Notes under the pieces: generated by a model
What the model saw: only the letters and a program-made list of their open reading frames with translations
Database searches by the model: none
Told to the model about the DNA's origin: nothing
Translations under genes and position numbers: made by a program
Shown: positions 37,901 to 42,416 of the stretch, one piece after another
Numbering within the stretch: position 1 is the stretch's first letter
Layout: each line of letters starts with the position of its first letter
NCBI GenBank assembly: GCA_018398815.1
Contig: CM031596.1
Span: 66,936,949 to 67,000,948 of the forward strand
Reading direction: 5' to 3'
DNA from: Conus ventricosus
Taxonomy: Eukaryota > Mollusca > Gastropoda > Neogastropoda > Conidae
DNA: 64,000 nucleotides

Positions 37901-40900
37901 CCAATACCCAGTTAGGCAACTTTCTATCCCACCTACCCCCTCTCTATAGGGCTGCAGGTCAGCTATCTGTACCACTATTCGCCAGCTCGGCGGCCCCCCC
38001 TTTTAGAATAACTCCCTTCTCAGAGAGAATCAAAGGGGGTAGCTCTACGTGAGTCTCAGTCCCCTAGGCGGGTCCCCCTTTGGGACCTCTTCATCCACCT
38101 TGACGCTCTCAGAAAACCCCTTATTGGGGACCCCAGAGACAGTGCCTTCCTTGTCTCTCTTTCAAGTTTCTTCCCAAATTCTTAGCCAAGAATCAGGACC
38201 GGGCACAGCCTCTCCCTCCATCGACATCCGCTCACTCGCGGATATCTTGGGAAAAGGGGAAAGCGGGGGGACATGGACCTGTGCTCTTCTAGGTGTCTGA
38301 GATACTACTGGGAACGCTCGCGCCCCAGGCGCTCCTCCCAGAGACGTCTCCTCATTCCATCAACCCCAATCATCATAAAAACTTCTCTGCTGGCACTGTC
38401 TCTGGGTGGCTTTCCAGATGGTCAGATCTGCTTACGCCCAGGCATACAGTGAAACCTCCGTAACCGGACCACCCACGGGACCCGCCAAAAGTGGTCCACT
38501 TACAGAGGTGGTCCGCTTACGGAGGTAGGGGTGTGTCACTGAGTGCCGGGGGGAAGGAGGGGGTGGTAGTGGGTGTGTGCATGTGTTAGGGGCATTTCTT
38601 TATATTATTATTGTCCGTTTTTCACAGACTCATTTAATAAATCAAAATGTCTAAAATTGTACTGTACAGGTATATGAAAAGGCCTTTATAAAAAGACAGG
38701 CAGTGGTATGCGAAGGCTTTCATTTAAAAAAGTTTTCCATTGTTGTTTGTTTTGCGGCTGAGAGAGCACACATCCCTTCTTCCAACTTGTAGAGTACAGG
38801 AAGCAAGTGAGTGGCGTCTTTGTTCAAGACAAAGGACTTGAGCTCCTCAACATAATCCAGTGCCTGTTTGGTTGTCTTGAGGGCCAGTTCTGTTGATCTT
38901 GTGGACTCTGTCTCCTTCATGTCATTGTCTGAGGCACTGCCATTGAAGTCATCCAAGACACTTTGCACTAAATTTGTGTCGTCGTTGTTGCACGTGTCCA
39001 GGTTTTCATCGCATTGGAGGTAGTCGTCCATGCTCTCACTGTTCAGCTCGAAGGTCTTCTGGACTTGTGTTATCAAACTTGCCAGTGGGATGTTGTCTTC
39101 ATCTTCAAAGTCGTCGTCGTTTGCAAGACAATCATCAGTCATCCCAGCCTTTGCGAAGCATTTTTTCACCGTTGTGGGGCTCACTTCTTTGACAGACGCT
39201 GCTATCCAATTGATGGCATCCAGGACAGAAATGCACTGGTTTATGTTGGCAATGTCTTCCTTTTTTTCCATCTTGGCAAGCACTTTTTGAAGGAGCCTTC
39301 TTCGGTACCTCTGCTTGATGGCCCTGATGATGCCTTGGTCCAGAGGTTGAAGGACGGAAGGGGTGTTGGCTGGCAGATAAACCATCTTGACGTTGGACAG
39401 CTGGAGGCCCCTAGGGTGGCTGGGGCGTTGTCAAGAAGAAGCAGAACATTCCTATGTTGACGACGCATTCTTTTGTTGAAGTCATTGACCCATGCCAAAA
39501 AAACGCCAGTGTTCATCCATGCTTTTTTGTTGAACTGCCATGTGACAGGCATATGGTCAACATTCTTGAAACATCTTGGGTTAGCGCTTTTTCCTATGAC
39601 TAGGGTTTTCTCGAACTCTCCTTGCATGTTGACACAAAAGGAGGCAGTCAATCGGTCCTTGGATTTCTTACCGCCCTTGTATTCTTCACCTTTCACCCTA
39701 AGAGTCTTGTCAGGAAGTGCTCTGTAGAAAATGCCGCTTTCATCCATGTTGAAGACATCGCGTGGTTGTATCCCTTCAATATCTCTGGCAGCTTTTCTTT
39801 CCATGCAGAGACTTGATTTGCATCAACGGAAGCGCTTTCACCACATATGACGGCAGCATTGATGTTGTGGCGATGTTTGAATTTGTCGAGCCAACCATTT
39901 GATGCTTTGAAGTCGGGCGTGTTCTGTGCTTCTGCGAATTCTTTGGCCTTTTCTTGTATTAATGGTCCACTCAATGGCAAGCTCAATCCCCTGGCCCTTG
40001 TAAACCATTCAAAGGTAAGACTGTCGATCTCTCTCTCAAACTGTGTGTCTTCAAGCTTGAGTCTTTTTCTGTCATCATTTGTGTTTTCTTCAAACGCAGT
40101 CATCCATTCTGCTTTTCGTTTCAAGATTCTCTGGACTTGCGACTTCCCAACGCCATATTCTGCAGCAAGTTGTTGTTGTGATTTTCCATTTTCGCTTTTC
40201 CTAATCAGCTGGACTTTGTCTTTAATTGTCAGTTCCTTCGCCTTCGCCTGTTTCCCTGCCATGTTTGCTAAGCAAGTGAAGCGAGTACAGGTGTATAGAA
40301 GCTTGTGGACTGTAAAGCAGCTATTGAATTGTTTATGAGTTCCTATTCATCACATTTGTCGCACTACACGATCCCGTGCAATGTGTGGAGTGAACTCTTA
40401 CTCTCTCTACATGGTGGTCCGCTTAAGGAGGTTTTAGGCCAGTTTGGGGCCAAAAGTGGGTGGTTCGGTCCGGATACGCGAGGTGGTCCGGTTACAGAGG
40501 TTTTTAATAGTCATACAAAGAAGGAAGAAATTCGGGACCAGAGAAAAGTGGTCCTAGTAACGAGGTGGTCCGCTTACGGAGGTGGTCCGCATGAGAGGTT
40601 CCACTGTATAAGGATCTCCCCATCGCATCTCCTCAGGCCCATGAGGTCAGAGCGCTGGCCACTTCCGCAGCGTTCCAGCGCTCTGTCCACTTGTGCCACC
40701 TCCTGGAGGCAGCCTACTGGCGTGTGGAAAATCCCTTCGTAAACTTTTATTAGGGATATCAGCATGACCAGGGCTGATGGTTCTAAGGGATTTCTTTTGC
40801 GGCTAACGCAGCCATATCTGTTCCACTTCTAACCCCAAGAACCATTAGGGCACTCAGCCCTCCTCCAATTCCTTTAGATTCTGCTATGGTCTGACATGGT

Positions 40901-41919
40901 AAAAGTATACGACGCCAAAATGGGGAGTTTGTAGTATGCTCCCTGTTTGGCTAGTATACTTACCATGTCAGACTCTAATGCCCGCCCTACCTTCCCCTCT
41001 AGCGCTATGGTTCTCGGGGTTACCTTGCGCATATGCCTTGCTGAACGAGGAACAGGAAGTTGGCACCGGCTTCTTCCTTGGCGGAAGTAGGGTGGGCGTC
41101 ACGTGATAGTCTATTACTGTATTAGCCACAAAAATTCGGCCTTTCAGAGCTAACTAACTGCCATTGATTGCTACGGCCTGACATGGTAAGTATACTAGCC
41201 AAACAGGGAGTATAATACAAACTCCCCATTTCTGACATTTTTTACACAACTGGGTTCATCAGAAAGTGTATGGAGTCATATTGTGTTGGGTGGATACCCA
41301 GATGATGGGAGTGGTCTGTAAAACATGGGTCAAATTTCATATAATTGTCCAGATAATACAGCAAATAGAAACATGCGTGCAAACACATTCAAATGCATAC
41401 ATGTGAACATAAACATTCTTGACTCTGATAATTTGCTAATGAAAAACTGCAGAAATCTTATAATGTTGTGGTAAACTCTTTATGCCTAAATCGGTAGAGT
41501 TCTTGTATTCATTCAAGTTTCTTACATCTTTGACAGAAGTGAGATTTTATACATAGCAACATCCAGTTGCAGTGTTCTACCACCAATATTATTATACAAA
41601 CCAGCACAGCCATGATTTGTCAAAATTTTTGAATCCACAATGACAAGGAAGCCATTCAATCAAAGCTGTTGTCTCAATTTTTGTGGTTAGTTTTTGTTCA
41701 CCTGGTTTGGAGTCTGCACCTGTTTTCTGTCACTGAAGCCCTCCCCTTGCACCCCCCCCCCCACTCCCCCTTTTTTTCCCCTTGTCTTCAGGGAAAGATG
41801 ACAGAGACCGGAACTCCAAGAGCCAATCCAAAGACCGGGAGAGGGAGAAGCAGCATAGCAGCAGTGCCAACAGGGAGCGGAACAGCCCCTCTCTCAGGTC
41901 TGATGACCGTGGCTTATAA
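249..41919 (+). CDS. LUC7L3: LUC7-like protein 3 (LUC7L3/CROP homologue), ten coding exons
   Basis: LUC7-family proteins are U1 snRNP-associated factors that help choose 5' splice sites; LUC7L3 is a nuclear SR-related member. I joined ten exons with GT/AG borders and compatible phases: 249-353, 6932-6998, 8683-8722, 12702-12837, 23868-23946, 24729-24824, 26811-26975, 27983-28248, 30635-30747, 41792-41919. The product is about 397 residues, against about 430 in human. In order it shows the N-terminal helix LLDELMGR, a CCCH finger (VCKYYLCGFCP...CNKIHDE), the conserved RIRRGHQRLAL segment, a coiled coil ending EELGSEGKVEEAQ, a C2H2 finger (MEVCEVCGAFLI...DEHLMGKQH), then Arg/Glu/Asp repeats and an RS tail ending RSDDRGL-stop. 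The only break is one surplus base in exon 5. The introns are long and filled with transposons. Identity is very secure; the start ATG is the first in frame and matches the family N-terminus. Confidence 0.95.
705..922. repeat. Cluster of poly(C) tracts in LUC7L3 intron 1
   Basis: A 20-base C run at 705-724 is followed by shorter C runs near 834-843 and 910-922. The open frames across this stretch are low-complexity artefacts. Nothing else is recognised from 354 to 1380. Confidence 0.8.
1381..2258 (+). repeat. Family A long tRNA-headed SINE, copy 1
   Basis: The head has pol III-type signals: a box A-like TGGCGAAGTGGTTAGCG and a box B GGTTCGAATCC about 40 bases on. The body of roughly 800 bases (with fixed landmarks such as CCTGTCATGTAGTCTCAGAC and the GGGGGCTTAGTAGGTGG block) recurs in six other places in the window. 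It ends GGGACAGC followed by an A-rich tail. An internal A run at 1741-1757 separates two halves, so the body may itself be composite. It has no conserved reading frame. Confidence 0.85.
2360..4010 (+). pseudogene. Decayed CR1/L2-type non-LTR retrotransposon (reverse transcriptase remnant)
   Basis: Translation in shifting frames gives weak but ordered matches to the second half of a CR1/L2-like reverse transcriptase. Near 2730 there is a trace of the catalytic ADD loop. Near 2980-3110 the segment IMKRTFSFIDRGRFLNLCKR then VVKPHLEHGN resembles the C-terminal thumb. Near 3660-3730 the frame EVQRSVTKLVQGIQNYSCAE matches the last conserved block. Many stops and frameshifts show an old insertion. 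A SINE-like piece interrupts it at about 3150-3610. Confidence 0.6.
3150..3610 (-). repeat. Probable tRNA-derived SINE inserted in the LINE remnant
   Basis: On the + strand the segment begins tagtgcttacaattgattag, with a later gtaagtactttacaat, and ends near cgagcgctcttcgctcc. Read on the - strand, that end has a tRNA-like head (GGTAGAATGCC, then GTTTGAACC like a box B). It sits between two parts of the reverse transcriptase remnant that would otherwise join. The match to a known mollusc SINE is from general memory of that repeat's style. Confidence 0.45.
4768..5425 (-). repeat. Family A SINE, copy 4 (old, 5' truncated)
   Basis: The + strand shows the reverse complement of the family A body: ccacaggga..., the gagacatttcactgctgctg block, attgacgacaaaaattgctt and the ttggtcaggaaatttgagca block. 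Divergence is high. The tRNA head is missing; the copy stops where the inverted repeat of 5441-5930 begins. Confidence 0.75.
5441..5930. repeat. Large inverted repeat with (GA)n and (TC)n arms
   Basis: The arms are 5441-5629 and 5749-5930, nearly identical when reversed, with a 119-base spacer. Each arm contains unique sequence, a long GA/TC tract (5475-5542 and 5836-5894) and more unique sequence. I saw one base difference outside the dinucleotide tract. It could be a fold-back transposon, an inverted duplication, or an assembly artefact. Confidence 0.9.
6105..6135. repeat. C16-A15 homopolymer pair
   Basis: Sixteen C followed directly by fifteen A in LUC7L3 intron 1. The rest of 5931-6931 shows no recognised gene or element. 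Confidence 0.8.
6932..6998 (+). CDS. LUC7L3: LUC7L3 coding exon 2 (CCCH finger, first half)
   Basis: The acceptor is tttacag and the donor gtaaga. It reads VCKYYLCGFCPHVLFTNTR then ADL plus one base of a Gly codon, in phase with exons 1 and 3. It supplies the first cysteines of the CCCH zinc finger that defines LUC7 proteins. Confidence 0.93.
7177..8028 (-). repeat. Family A SINE, copy 2 (nearly full length)
   Basis: The whole family A sequence appears as reverse complement, from the tail side (ttttgttttcctgttcc) to the tRNA head at about 7960-8025, with box B-like gggaatcaaacccacgacc and box A-like gctaaccactttgccaca. A short direct repeat, tttggttaa, lies at 7168-7176 and 8029-8037 and is a plausible target-site duplication. 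It sits in LUC7L3 intron 2. Confidence 0.85.
8560..8592. repeat. (GT)n microsatellite
   Basis: A GT run in intron 2 just upstream of exon 3, with a shorter one at 8360-8380. Confidence 0.8.
8683..8722 (+). CDS. LUC7L3: LUC7L3 coding exon 3 (CCCH finger, second half)
   Basis: A 40-base micro-exon between attgcag and gtaagtg. It completes the split Gly codon and encodes VCNKIHDEALRK plus two bases of Gln. It carries the last Cys and His of the CCCH finger. It is too short to be found from frame length alone; the call rests on homology and phase. Confidence 0.9.
9614..9735. repeat. 38-40 base minisatellite, about three units
   Basis: Units contain cctaagagtaagacaaaata, starting at about 9636 and 9674, with degenerate copies on each side. 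The longer open frame spanning it (9405-9779) has no family resemblance and I do not call it a gene. Confidence 0.7.
10274..10330. repeat. (GT)n microsatellite
   Basis: An almost uninterrupted GT run in LUC7L3 intron 3. From 8723 to 10273 I see only the minisatellite and AT-rich intron. Confidence 0.9.
10490..10565 (+). repeat. 3' tail of a non-LTR retrotransposon
   Basis: The motif tatgtggtccgctgggctat followed by an AT-rich end matches the 3' tail of the RNase H-bearing LINE at 49630-51465 (tgatgtggccctctgcgg, then tcggctgggctataa). It looks like a 5'-truncated insertion of a related element. Confidence 0.5.
10951..12325 (+). mobile_element. hAT-like zinc-finger DNA transposon E1 with 6-bp target duplication
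   Basis: The left end reads CAGGGGTGCTAA and the right end, reversed, CAGGGGTGATAG. A perfect 6-base direct repeat, catgct, flanks it (10945-10950 and 12326-12331). The interior carries the 5' part of a transposase gene. The 1375-base length and missing C-terminal domain suggest an internally shortened copy. It lies in LUC7L3 intron 3. Confidence 0.8.
11281..12143 (+). pseudogene. hAT-like transposase of E1, N-terminal part, frameshifted
   Basis: The frame opened by ATG at 11281 encodes a zinc-finger-like segment (CFCVPCNKTLLYGSSGKKAL then LSHAEDVDH) and ends at 11826 with stop. One T in the tttt run near 11817-11821 would join it to the next frame, which continues SLNIDEATNSNNDKIVNVLV and later VSCLMDNCNTMRGKKGGVEA. 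These blocks match the first catalytic Asp region of hAT-like zinc-finger transposases. A strong splice donor (gtaagtat) follows at about 12160, so the active gene probably had an intron. Confidence 0.7.
12702..12837 (+). CDS. LUC7L3: LUC7L3 coding exon 4
   Basis: It follows ttgctgtccag and ends before gtaagtgtgg in phase 0. It encodes YQESSRFEKCGYEEEFLQCL and then DVEKRIRRGHQRLALNNSQS, matching the conserved LUC7 core between the two zinc fingers. Confidence 0.93.
13000..13610. other. GC-richer stretch of unknown nature in intron 4
   Basis: This block is more GC-rich than the flanking intron and has short open frames on both strands, none of which I can assign. It could be an old retroelement remnant. 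I see nothing specific in 12838-13000 or 13610-13850. Confidence 0.3.
14207..14624 (+). pseudogene. Transposase N-terminus of E2, two frameshifts
   Basis: The ATG at 14207 opens MAEKSSKRLHETDDEGSK and continues to KQVFRSKYTRTWPCHG. It then shifts frame into a C2-type zinc finger (FCSVCNSDFSIGHGGANDCK then RH), and shifts again into NAERLLCELICENNLSLSCA. The same order of blocks is present in E4. The copy is broken by the palindrome at 14581-14667. Confidence 0.65.
14581..14667. repeat. Perfect 43-base palindrome with a one-base centre
   Basis: Bases 14581-14623 are the exact reverse complement of 14625-14667, with a single T between. The left arm belongs to the E2 transposase reading frame, so the right arm is an inverted copy of transposon sequence. 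Confidence 0.95.
14704..14720. repeat. Poly(G) tract of 17 inside E2
   Basis: A homopolymer run preceded by a CA repeat and a T run, directly after the palindrome. Confidence 0.85.
14911..14996. repeat. Two tandem 43-base units inside E2
   Basis: Units 14911-14953 and 14954-14996 are identical as far as I can check; each begins aatgttaaaaatgtagttgg. Confidence 0.9.
16079..16405. repeat. Identical 142-base direct duplication, each copy led by a poly(G) run
   Basis: A G28 run (16079-16106) leads copy 1 (16107-16248); a second G run leads copy 2 (16264-16405). The two copies (aggaattcggttgatcgc at the start, ggcaaagaaaagg at the end) show no difference and the period is 157 bases. The duplication is either very recent or produced during assembly across the G run. 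Nothing else is recognised in 15110-17020. Confidence 0.9.
17030..17160. repeat. Compound (GT)n/(GA)n microsatellite
   Basis: A GT run followed directly by a GA run; a further GT run lies at about 16903-16932. Confidence 0.9.
17871..18162 (+). pseudogene. E3 transposase first exon (zinc-finger region)
   Basis: The ATG at 17871 opens MATVRIIERGEKFDKGG. A finger-like motif ARCVLCTTDIVYT follows, then a frame change to RGIVALKEKLHKETPQ, the usual second half of such fingers. It ends at CTTCCAG before gtaaga, a good splice donor, which suggests the transposase gene was spliced. Confidence 0.55.
18714..18775. repeat. (CA)n microsatellite
   Basis: A long uninterrupted CA run inside the E3 interior, with CT-rich sequence before it. 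Confidence 0.9.
20091..20814 (-). mobile_element. piggyBac-like element, non-autonomous, nested in E3
   Basis: TTAA occurs at both ends (20091-20094 and 20811-20814). The ends just inside are ACCCCTTTTGCCCCTTG and, reversed, CCCTCTGCCCCTTG, as expected for piggyBac-type repeats. On the - strand a short acidic frame with SDEELFMALN recalls the N-terminus of piggyBac transposases, but no catalytic core is present. A subterminal block, ccacagcggcgttacaagg, occurs twice near the right end. Confidence 0.65.
20943..23330 (+). pseudogene. E3 transposase core, heavily frameshifted
   Basis: Fragments in changing frames follow the order of a hAT-like zinc-finger transposase. They include SYKLKFGVASFFPKKLLAEL near 21070, then SLNMGEAMNSNYEK (compare SLNIDEATNSNNDK in E1), a DGDTCHHAH-like block near 21440, MTDLHTTADG near 21520 and KGYVPHRWVRLLKYGRHVRL near 21620. 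Further pieces run to about 23320. Short indels and stops throughout, many at homopolymers, leave no usable gene. Confidence 0.6.
23868..23946 (+). CDS. LUC7L3: LUC7L3 coding exon 5, one base too long
   Basis: The acceptor tttcctgtgattgcag is strong and the donor is gtagga. The exon is 79 bases, but its neighbours require a multiple of three. Read from the acceptor, the frame is open through NGGVSPQKGRK and then meets TAA; read from the donor back, it gives INMLTEKINELVNQ, the start of the family coiled coil. The switch falls in the A run at 23900-23905, where one A fewer would restore frame. Either the assembly carries a homopolymer error or this allele is shifted. The exon begins 22 bases after the end of a transposon. 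Confidence 0.88.
23999..24016. repeat. Poly(G) tract of 18
   Basis: Follows a GT-rich stretch just downstream of LUC7L3 exon 5. Confidence 0.85.
24300..24660. repeat. GT-rich then CA-rich microsatellite pair
   Basis: An interrupted GT array (about 24308-24418) is followed about 140 bases later by a CA array (about 24560-24650). The two can pair as an imperfect hairpin. Short frames here are low-complexity shadows. LUC7L3 exon 6 follows at 24729. Confidence 0.85.
24729..24824 (+). CDS. LUC7L3: LUC7L3 coding exon 6 (coiled coil)
   Basis: Thirty-two codons in phase 0 between gtgttcag and gtgagtg. It encodes AEELGSEGKVEEAQGVLKL and DQLKEERTQIQN, the conserved heptad-rich coiled coil of LUC7 proteins. 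Confidence 0.94.
24825..26810. other. LUC7L3: LUC7L3 intron 6, nothing recognised
   Basis: AT-rich intron with T and C homopolymers (for example at 26690-26725). Open frames on the - strand around 25660-26290 are short and without family resemblance. Confidence 0.5.
26811..26975 (+). CDS. LUC7L3: LUC7L3 coding exon 7 (C2H2 finger)
   Basis: The acceptor is cttgtgcag and the donor gtgaga. The second AG, six bases on (exon from 26817), would also keep frame, so the first two Gln codons are uncertain. It carries QMEVCEVCGAFLIVDDAPQ and DEHLMGKQHAGYARV, the C2H2 finger typical of this family, and ends EIEKRK. Confidence 0.94.
26976..27982. other. LUC7L3: LUC7L3 intron 7, nothing recognised
   Basis: AT-rich sequence with no convincing repeat or coding segment. 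Confidence 0.5.
27983..28248 (+). CDS. LUC7L3: LUC7L3 coding exon 8 (Arg/Glu/Asp-rich linker and start of RS domain)
   Basis: It begins after acactttcag with TKKKAELEDRDQKRQREL and runs into alternating RE/RD/ER dipeptides, then RSRSRSSGRRSRSRERRRSR. It ends at donor gttggt in phase 2. The charged repeats match the segment after the C2H2 finger in LUC7L3 and drive speckle localisation in SR-type proteins. Confidence 0.92.
28249..30634. other. LUC7L3: LUC7L3 intron 8, nothing recognised apart from a C20 run
   Basis: AT-rich intron. A poly(C) tract lies at 29616-29635. No transposon ends or coding blocks were identified. Confidence 0.5.
30635..30747 (+). CDS. LUC7L3: LUC7L3 coding exon 9 (RS domain)
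   Basis: It starts after tgttcaaaag and completes an AGA codon, then reads RRSRSRSDRSKSSKS and on through SRSGSGDREGSSSRKDRDR, ending in phase 1 before gtatgt. Serine and arginine content and phase place it between exons 8 and 10. Confidence 0.85.
31428..32676 (+). mobile_element. hAT-like zinc-finger DNA transposon E4 with 6-bp target duplication
   Basis: The left end CATGGCTGCCTACC and the reversed right end CAGGGCTGCCTGCC differ at two positions. A perfect 6-base direct repeat, tcagtg, flanks it (31422-31427 and 32677-32682). It carries a transposase N-terminus and, after an intervening 240 bases with a long T run, a second conserved block. It lies in LUC7L3 intron 9. Confidence 0.8.
31709..32520 (+). 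pseudogene. Transposase N-terminal region of E4
   Basis: The ATG at 31709 opens MDAKHGKRKNADGDLDYG, shifts frame, and continues FLSKYTETWPFIKRGKIETY then CEICACEFSIGSGGRDEITR and HVATEKHKK, a C2H2/BED-like zinc finger with the same FSIG-GG core as E2. After 32395 the block LNRCVKLMFPDSDIAKKFQC resembles the region that follows the finger in related transposases. The catalytic domain is absent. Confidence 0.65.
33315..33811. repeat. Two tandem units of about 249 bases inside the DIRS-like element
   Basis: Unit 1 begins aaaccctggtactatgg at 33315 and unit 2 aagccctggtactatag at 33564. Both run to the ccaccaccttgtctccact block. They differ at scattered positions, so the duplication is not recent. 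It lies just inside the left inverted repeat. Confidence 0.85.
34419..34439. repeat. Poly(C) tract of 21 in the DIRS-like element
   Basis: A homopolymer in the Gag-like region; it breaks any reading frame across it. Confidence 0.85.
34926..34982. repeat. (GT)n microsatellite in the DIRS-like element
   Basis: A GT run of about 56 bases between Gag-like segments, which arose after insertion or is specific to this copy. Confidence 0.9.
36390..38440 (+). pseudogene. DIRS polyprotein remnant: RT flanks, RNase H, start of recombinase
   Basis: The frame GPWIVAVLEEGFRLPWAHE (36400 on) matches the start of a DIRS reverse transcriptase and FSFLGMRFDTLSVMVLP (about 36604 on) the block after it; the catalytic palm between them is missing. 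RNase H follows near 36910: LELYTDASNSGWDAHLE, INVLELEAVMLALHF, then FLDNT, an in-frame TAG and VAGYVNRG. Near 37360 KLRLPVYVSPVPDPQAY-like sequence follows. Recombinase N-terminal sequence (QSVLDILSMAWASQDLRDLP and later) runs to the Tigger insertion. Several stops and shifts show it is dead. Confidence 0.75.
38447..40606 (-). mobile_element. Tigger/pogo-type DNA transposon inserted in the DIRS recombinase
   Basis: The ends are CAGTGAAACCTCCGTAACCG and, reversed, CAGTGGAACCTCTCATGCGG, typical Tigger-like inverted repeats. A TA dinucleotide flanks both sides (38445-38446 and 40607-40608). Subterminal repeats with ggtggtccgcttacggagg occur inside both ends. It carries one transposase gene on the - strand with two frameshifts. 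Removing it joins the two halves of the DIRS recombinase. Confidence 0.93.
38720..40262 (-). pseudogene. Tigger-like transposase (CENP-B HTH plus DDE domain), two frameshifts
   Basis: Frame 1 (40262 to about 39773) starts MAGKQAKAKELTIKDKVQLI and contains the CENP-B-type helix-turn-helix (GKSQQQLAAEYGVGKSQVQR) and the second HTH. Frame 2 (to about 39415) has the first two catalytic Asp regions, FNMDESGIFYRALPDKTL and LLLLDNAPATLG. Frame 3 (to 38720) has the third, VLQPLDQGIIRAIKQRYRRR, and an acidic C-terminal tail. All three catalytic aspartates of the DDE_1 family are intact, and only two small indels separate this from an open gene of about 510 residues. Confidence 0.92.
40609..40890 (+). 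pseudogene. DIRS tyrosine recombinase, C-terminal end
   Basis: Downstream of the Tigger insertion the frame reads ASPQAHEVRALATSAAFQRS then LCHLLEAAYWRVENPFVNFY and a stop. The alternating HEVRALA...AAYW...FY pattern is the usual end of DIRS recombinases and includes the presumed nucleophilic tyrosine. Confidence 0.75.
40891..40971. repeat. Internal complementary region of the DIRS-like element
   Basis: The 81-base block starts ctgacatggtaaaagtatac and ends tagtatacttaccatgtcag. Its first part is the complement of the element's left outer end (gccatatactttatcatgtc at about 33041). Its second part is the complement of the right outer end (41188-41231). Its centre is the predicted junction of a circular intermediate. 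Confidence 0.85.
41792..41919 (+). CDS. LUC7L3: LUC7L3 coding exon 10 with stop codon
   Basis: It follows a pyrimidine-rich acceptor (ccccttgtcttcag), completes an AGG codon, and reads KDDRDRNSKSQSKDREREKQ then HSSSANRERNSPSLRSDDRGL and TAA at 41917-41919. It lies about 11 kb from exon 9 because intron 9 received a hAT-like element and the DIRS-like element. Confidence 0.88.
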
Positions 41920-42046
41920 TCACCAGGTGACACTAAAACTGATTGAGGTACCGTCCAGGACCTCATAAGGTAAGTGGTCATATTTCTTTTCATTTCTGTC
42001 GACTGTTTTGTCTTCATTACATTTTTTTCTTTCCAGCAGGTTGGAG
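41920..42046 (+). other. LUC7L3: Start of LUC7L3 3' UTR with a possible 67-base intron
   Basis: After the stop codon, a near-perfect donor (ATAAG then gtaagtgg, gt at 41970) is followed by a pyrimidine-rich acceptor ending ttctttccag at 42036. That would remove a 67-base intron from the 3' UTR. Further GT sites at 42047 (gtgagt) and 42208 suggest alternative splicing. An intron after the stop could expose the mRNA to nonsense-mediated decay, a common mode of self-control in splicing factors; that is inference only. Confidence 0.35.
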
Positions 42047-42391
42047 GTGAGTTCTTCAGTTTGAAGTTGTCGTGGTAACGGAATCTACAGTCTGTGGGTG
42101 CCGTGGTCAGTGCGTACGACCAGCGATGGCTAGGAAGGAGGTATCATGGTCCTTTTGCAGGGGATGCATAGTGGAATTATGGGAAGGGAGTTGTCATTGC
42201 TAAGAAGGTAATTCGGTTCATATCTTCTTTCCTCCTGTTTAAAAAGAGTGATTTATTTTTCACATATATGTAAAAAGGGTTGTGAATGAGGGTGGAGGCT
42301 GGAGATGGTGGAAGGCTTGAGAGAGAAAGAGAGTACAGGCTTGAAATCCTCTTCCACTAGGTAGAATTGCACATTTGGAACACTCTCTGCG

Positions 42392-42416
42392 CCCCCCCCC
42401 CCCCCCCCCCCCCCCC
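42392..42416. repeat. Poly(C) tract of 25
   Basis: A homopolymer in the region 3' of LUC7L3. Confidence 0.85.

Larger units (their letters stand above)
33031..41231 (+). mobile_element. DIRS-type tyrosine-recombinase retrotransposon
   Basis: DIRS elements integrate with a tyrosine recombinase and have inverted terminal repeats plus an internal complementary region. All these are visible. The terminal repeats (about 33047-33192 and 41052-41198, inverted) share ggcagttagttagctctgaa and ctacttccgccaaggaagaa. The internal region at 40891-40971 joins the complements of both outer ends. Coding remnants in order are a Gag-like region, reverse transcriptase flanks, RNase H and a tyrosine recombinase. 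Without the 2160-base Tigger insertion the element is about 6 kb, normal for DIRS. It lies in LUC7L3 intron 9 in the sense orientation. Confidence 0.85.

Noticed and set aside
38974..40338. + strand open frames opposite the Tigger transposase
   Set aside because: Shadows of the - strand transposase gene.
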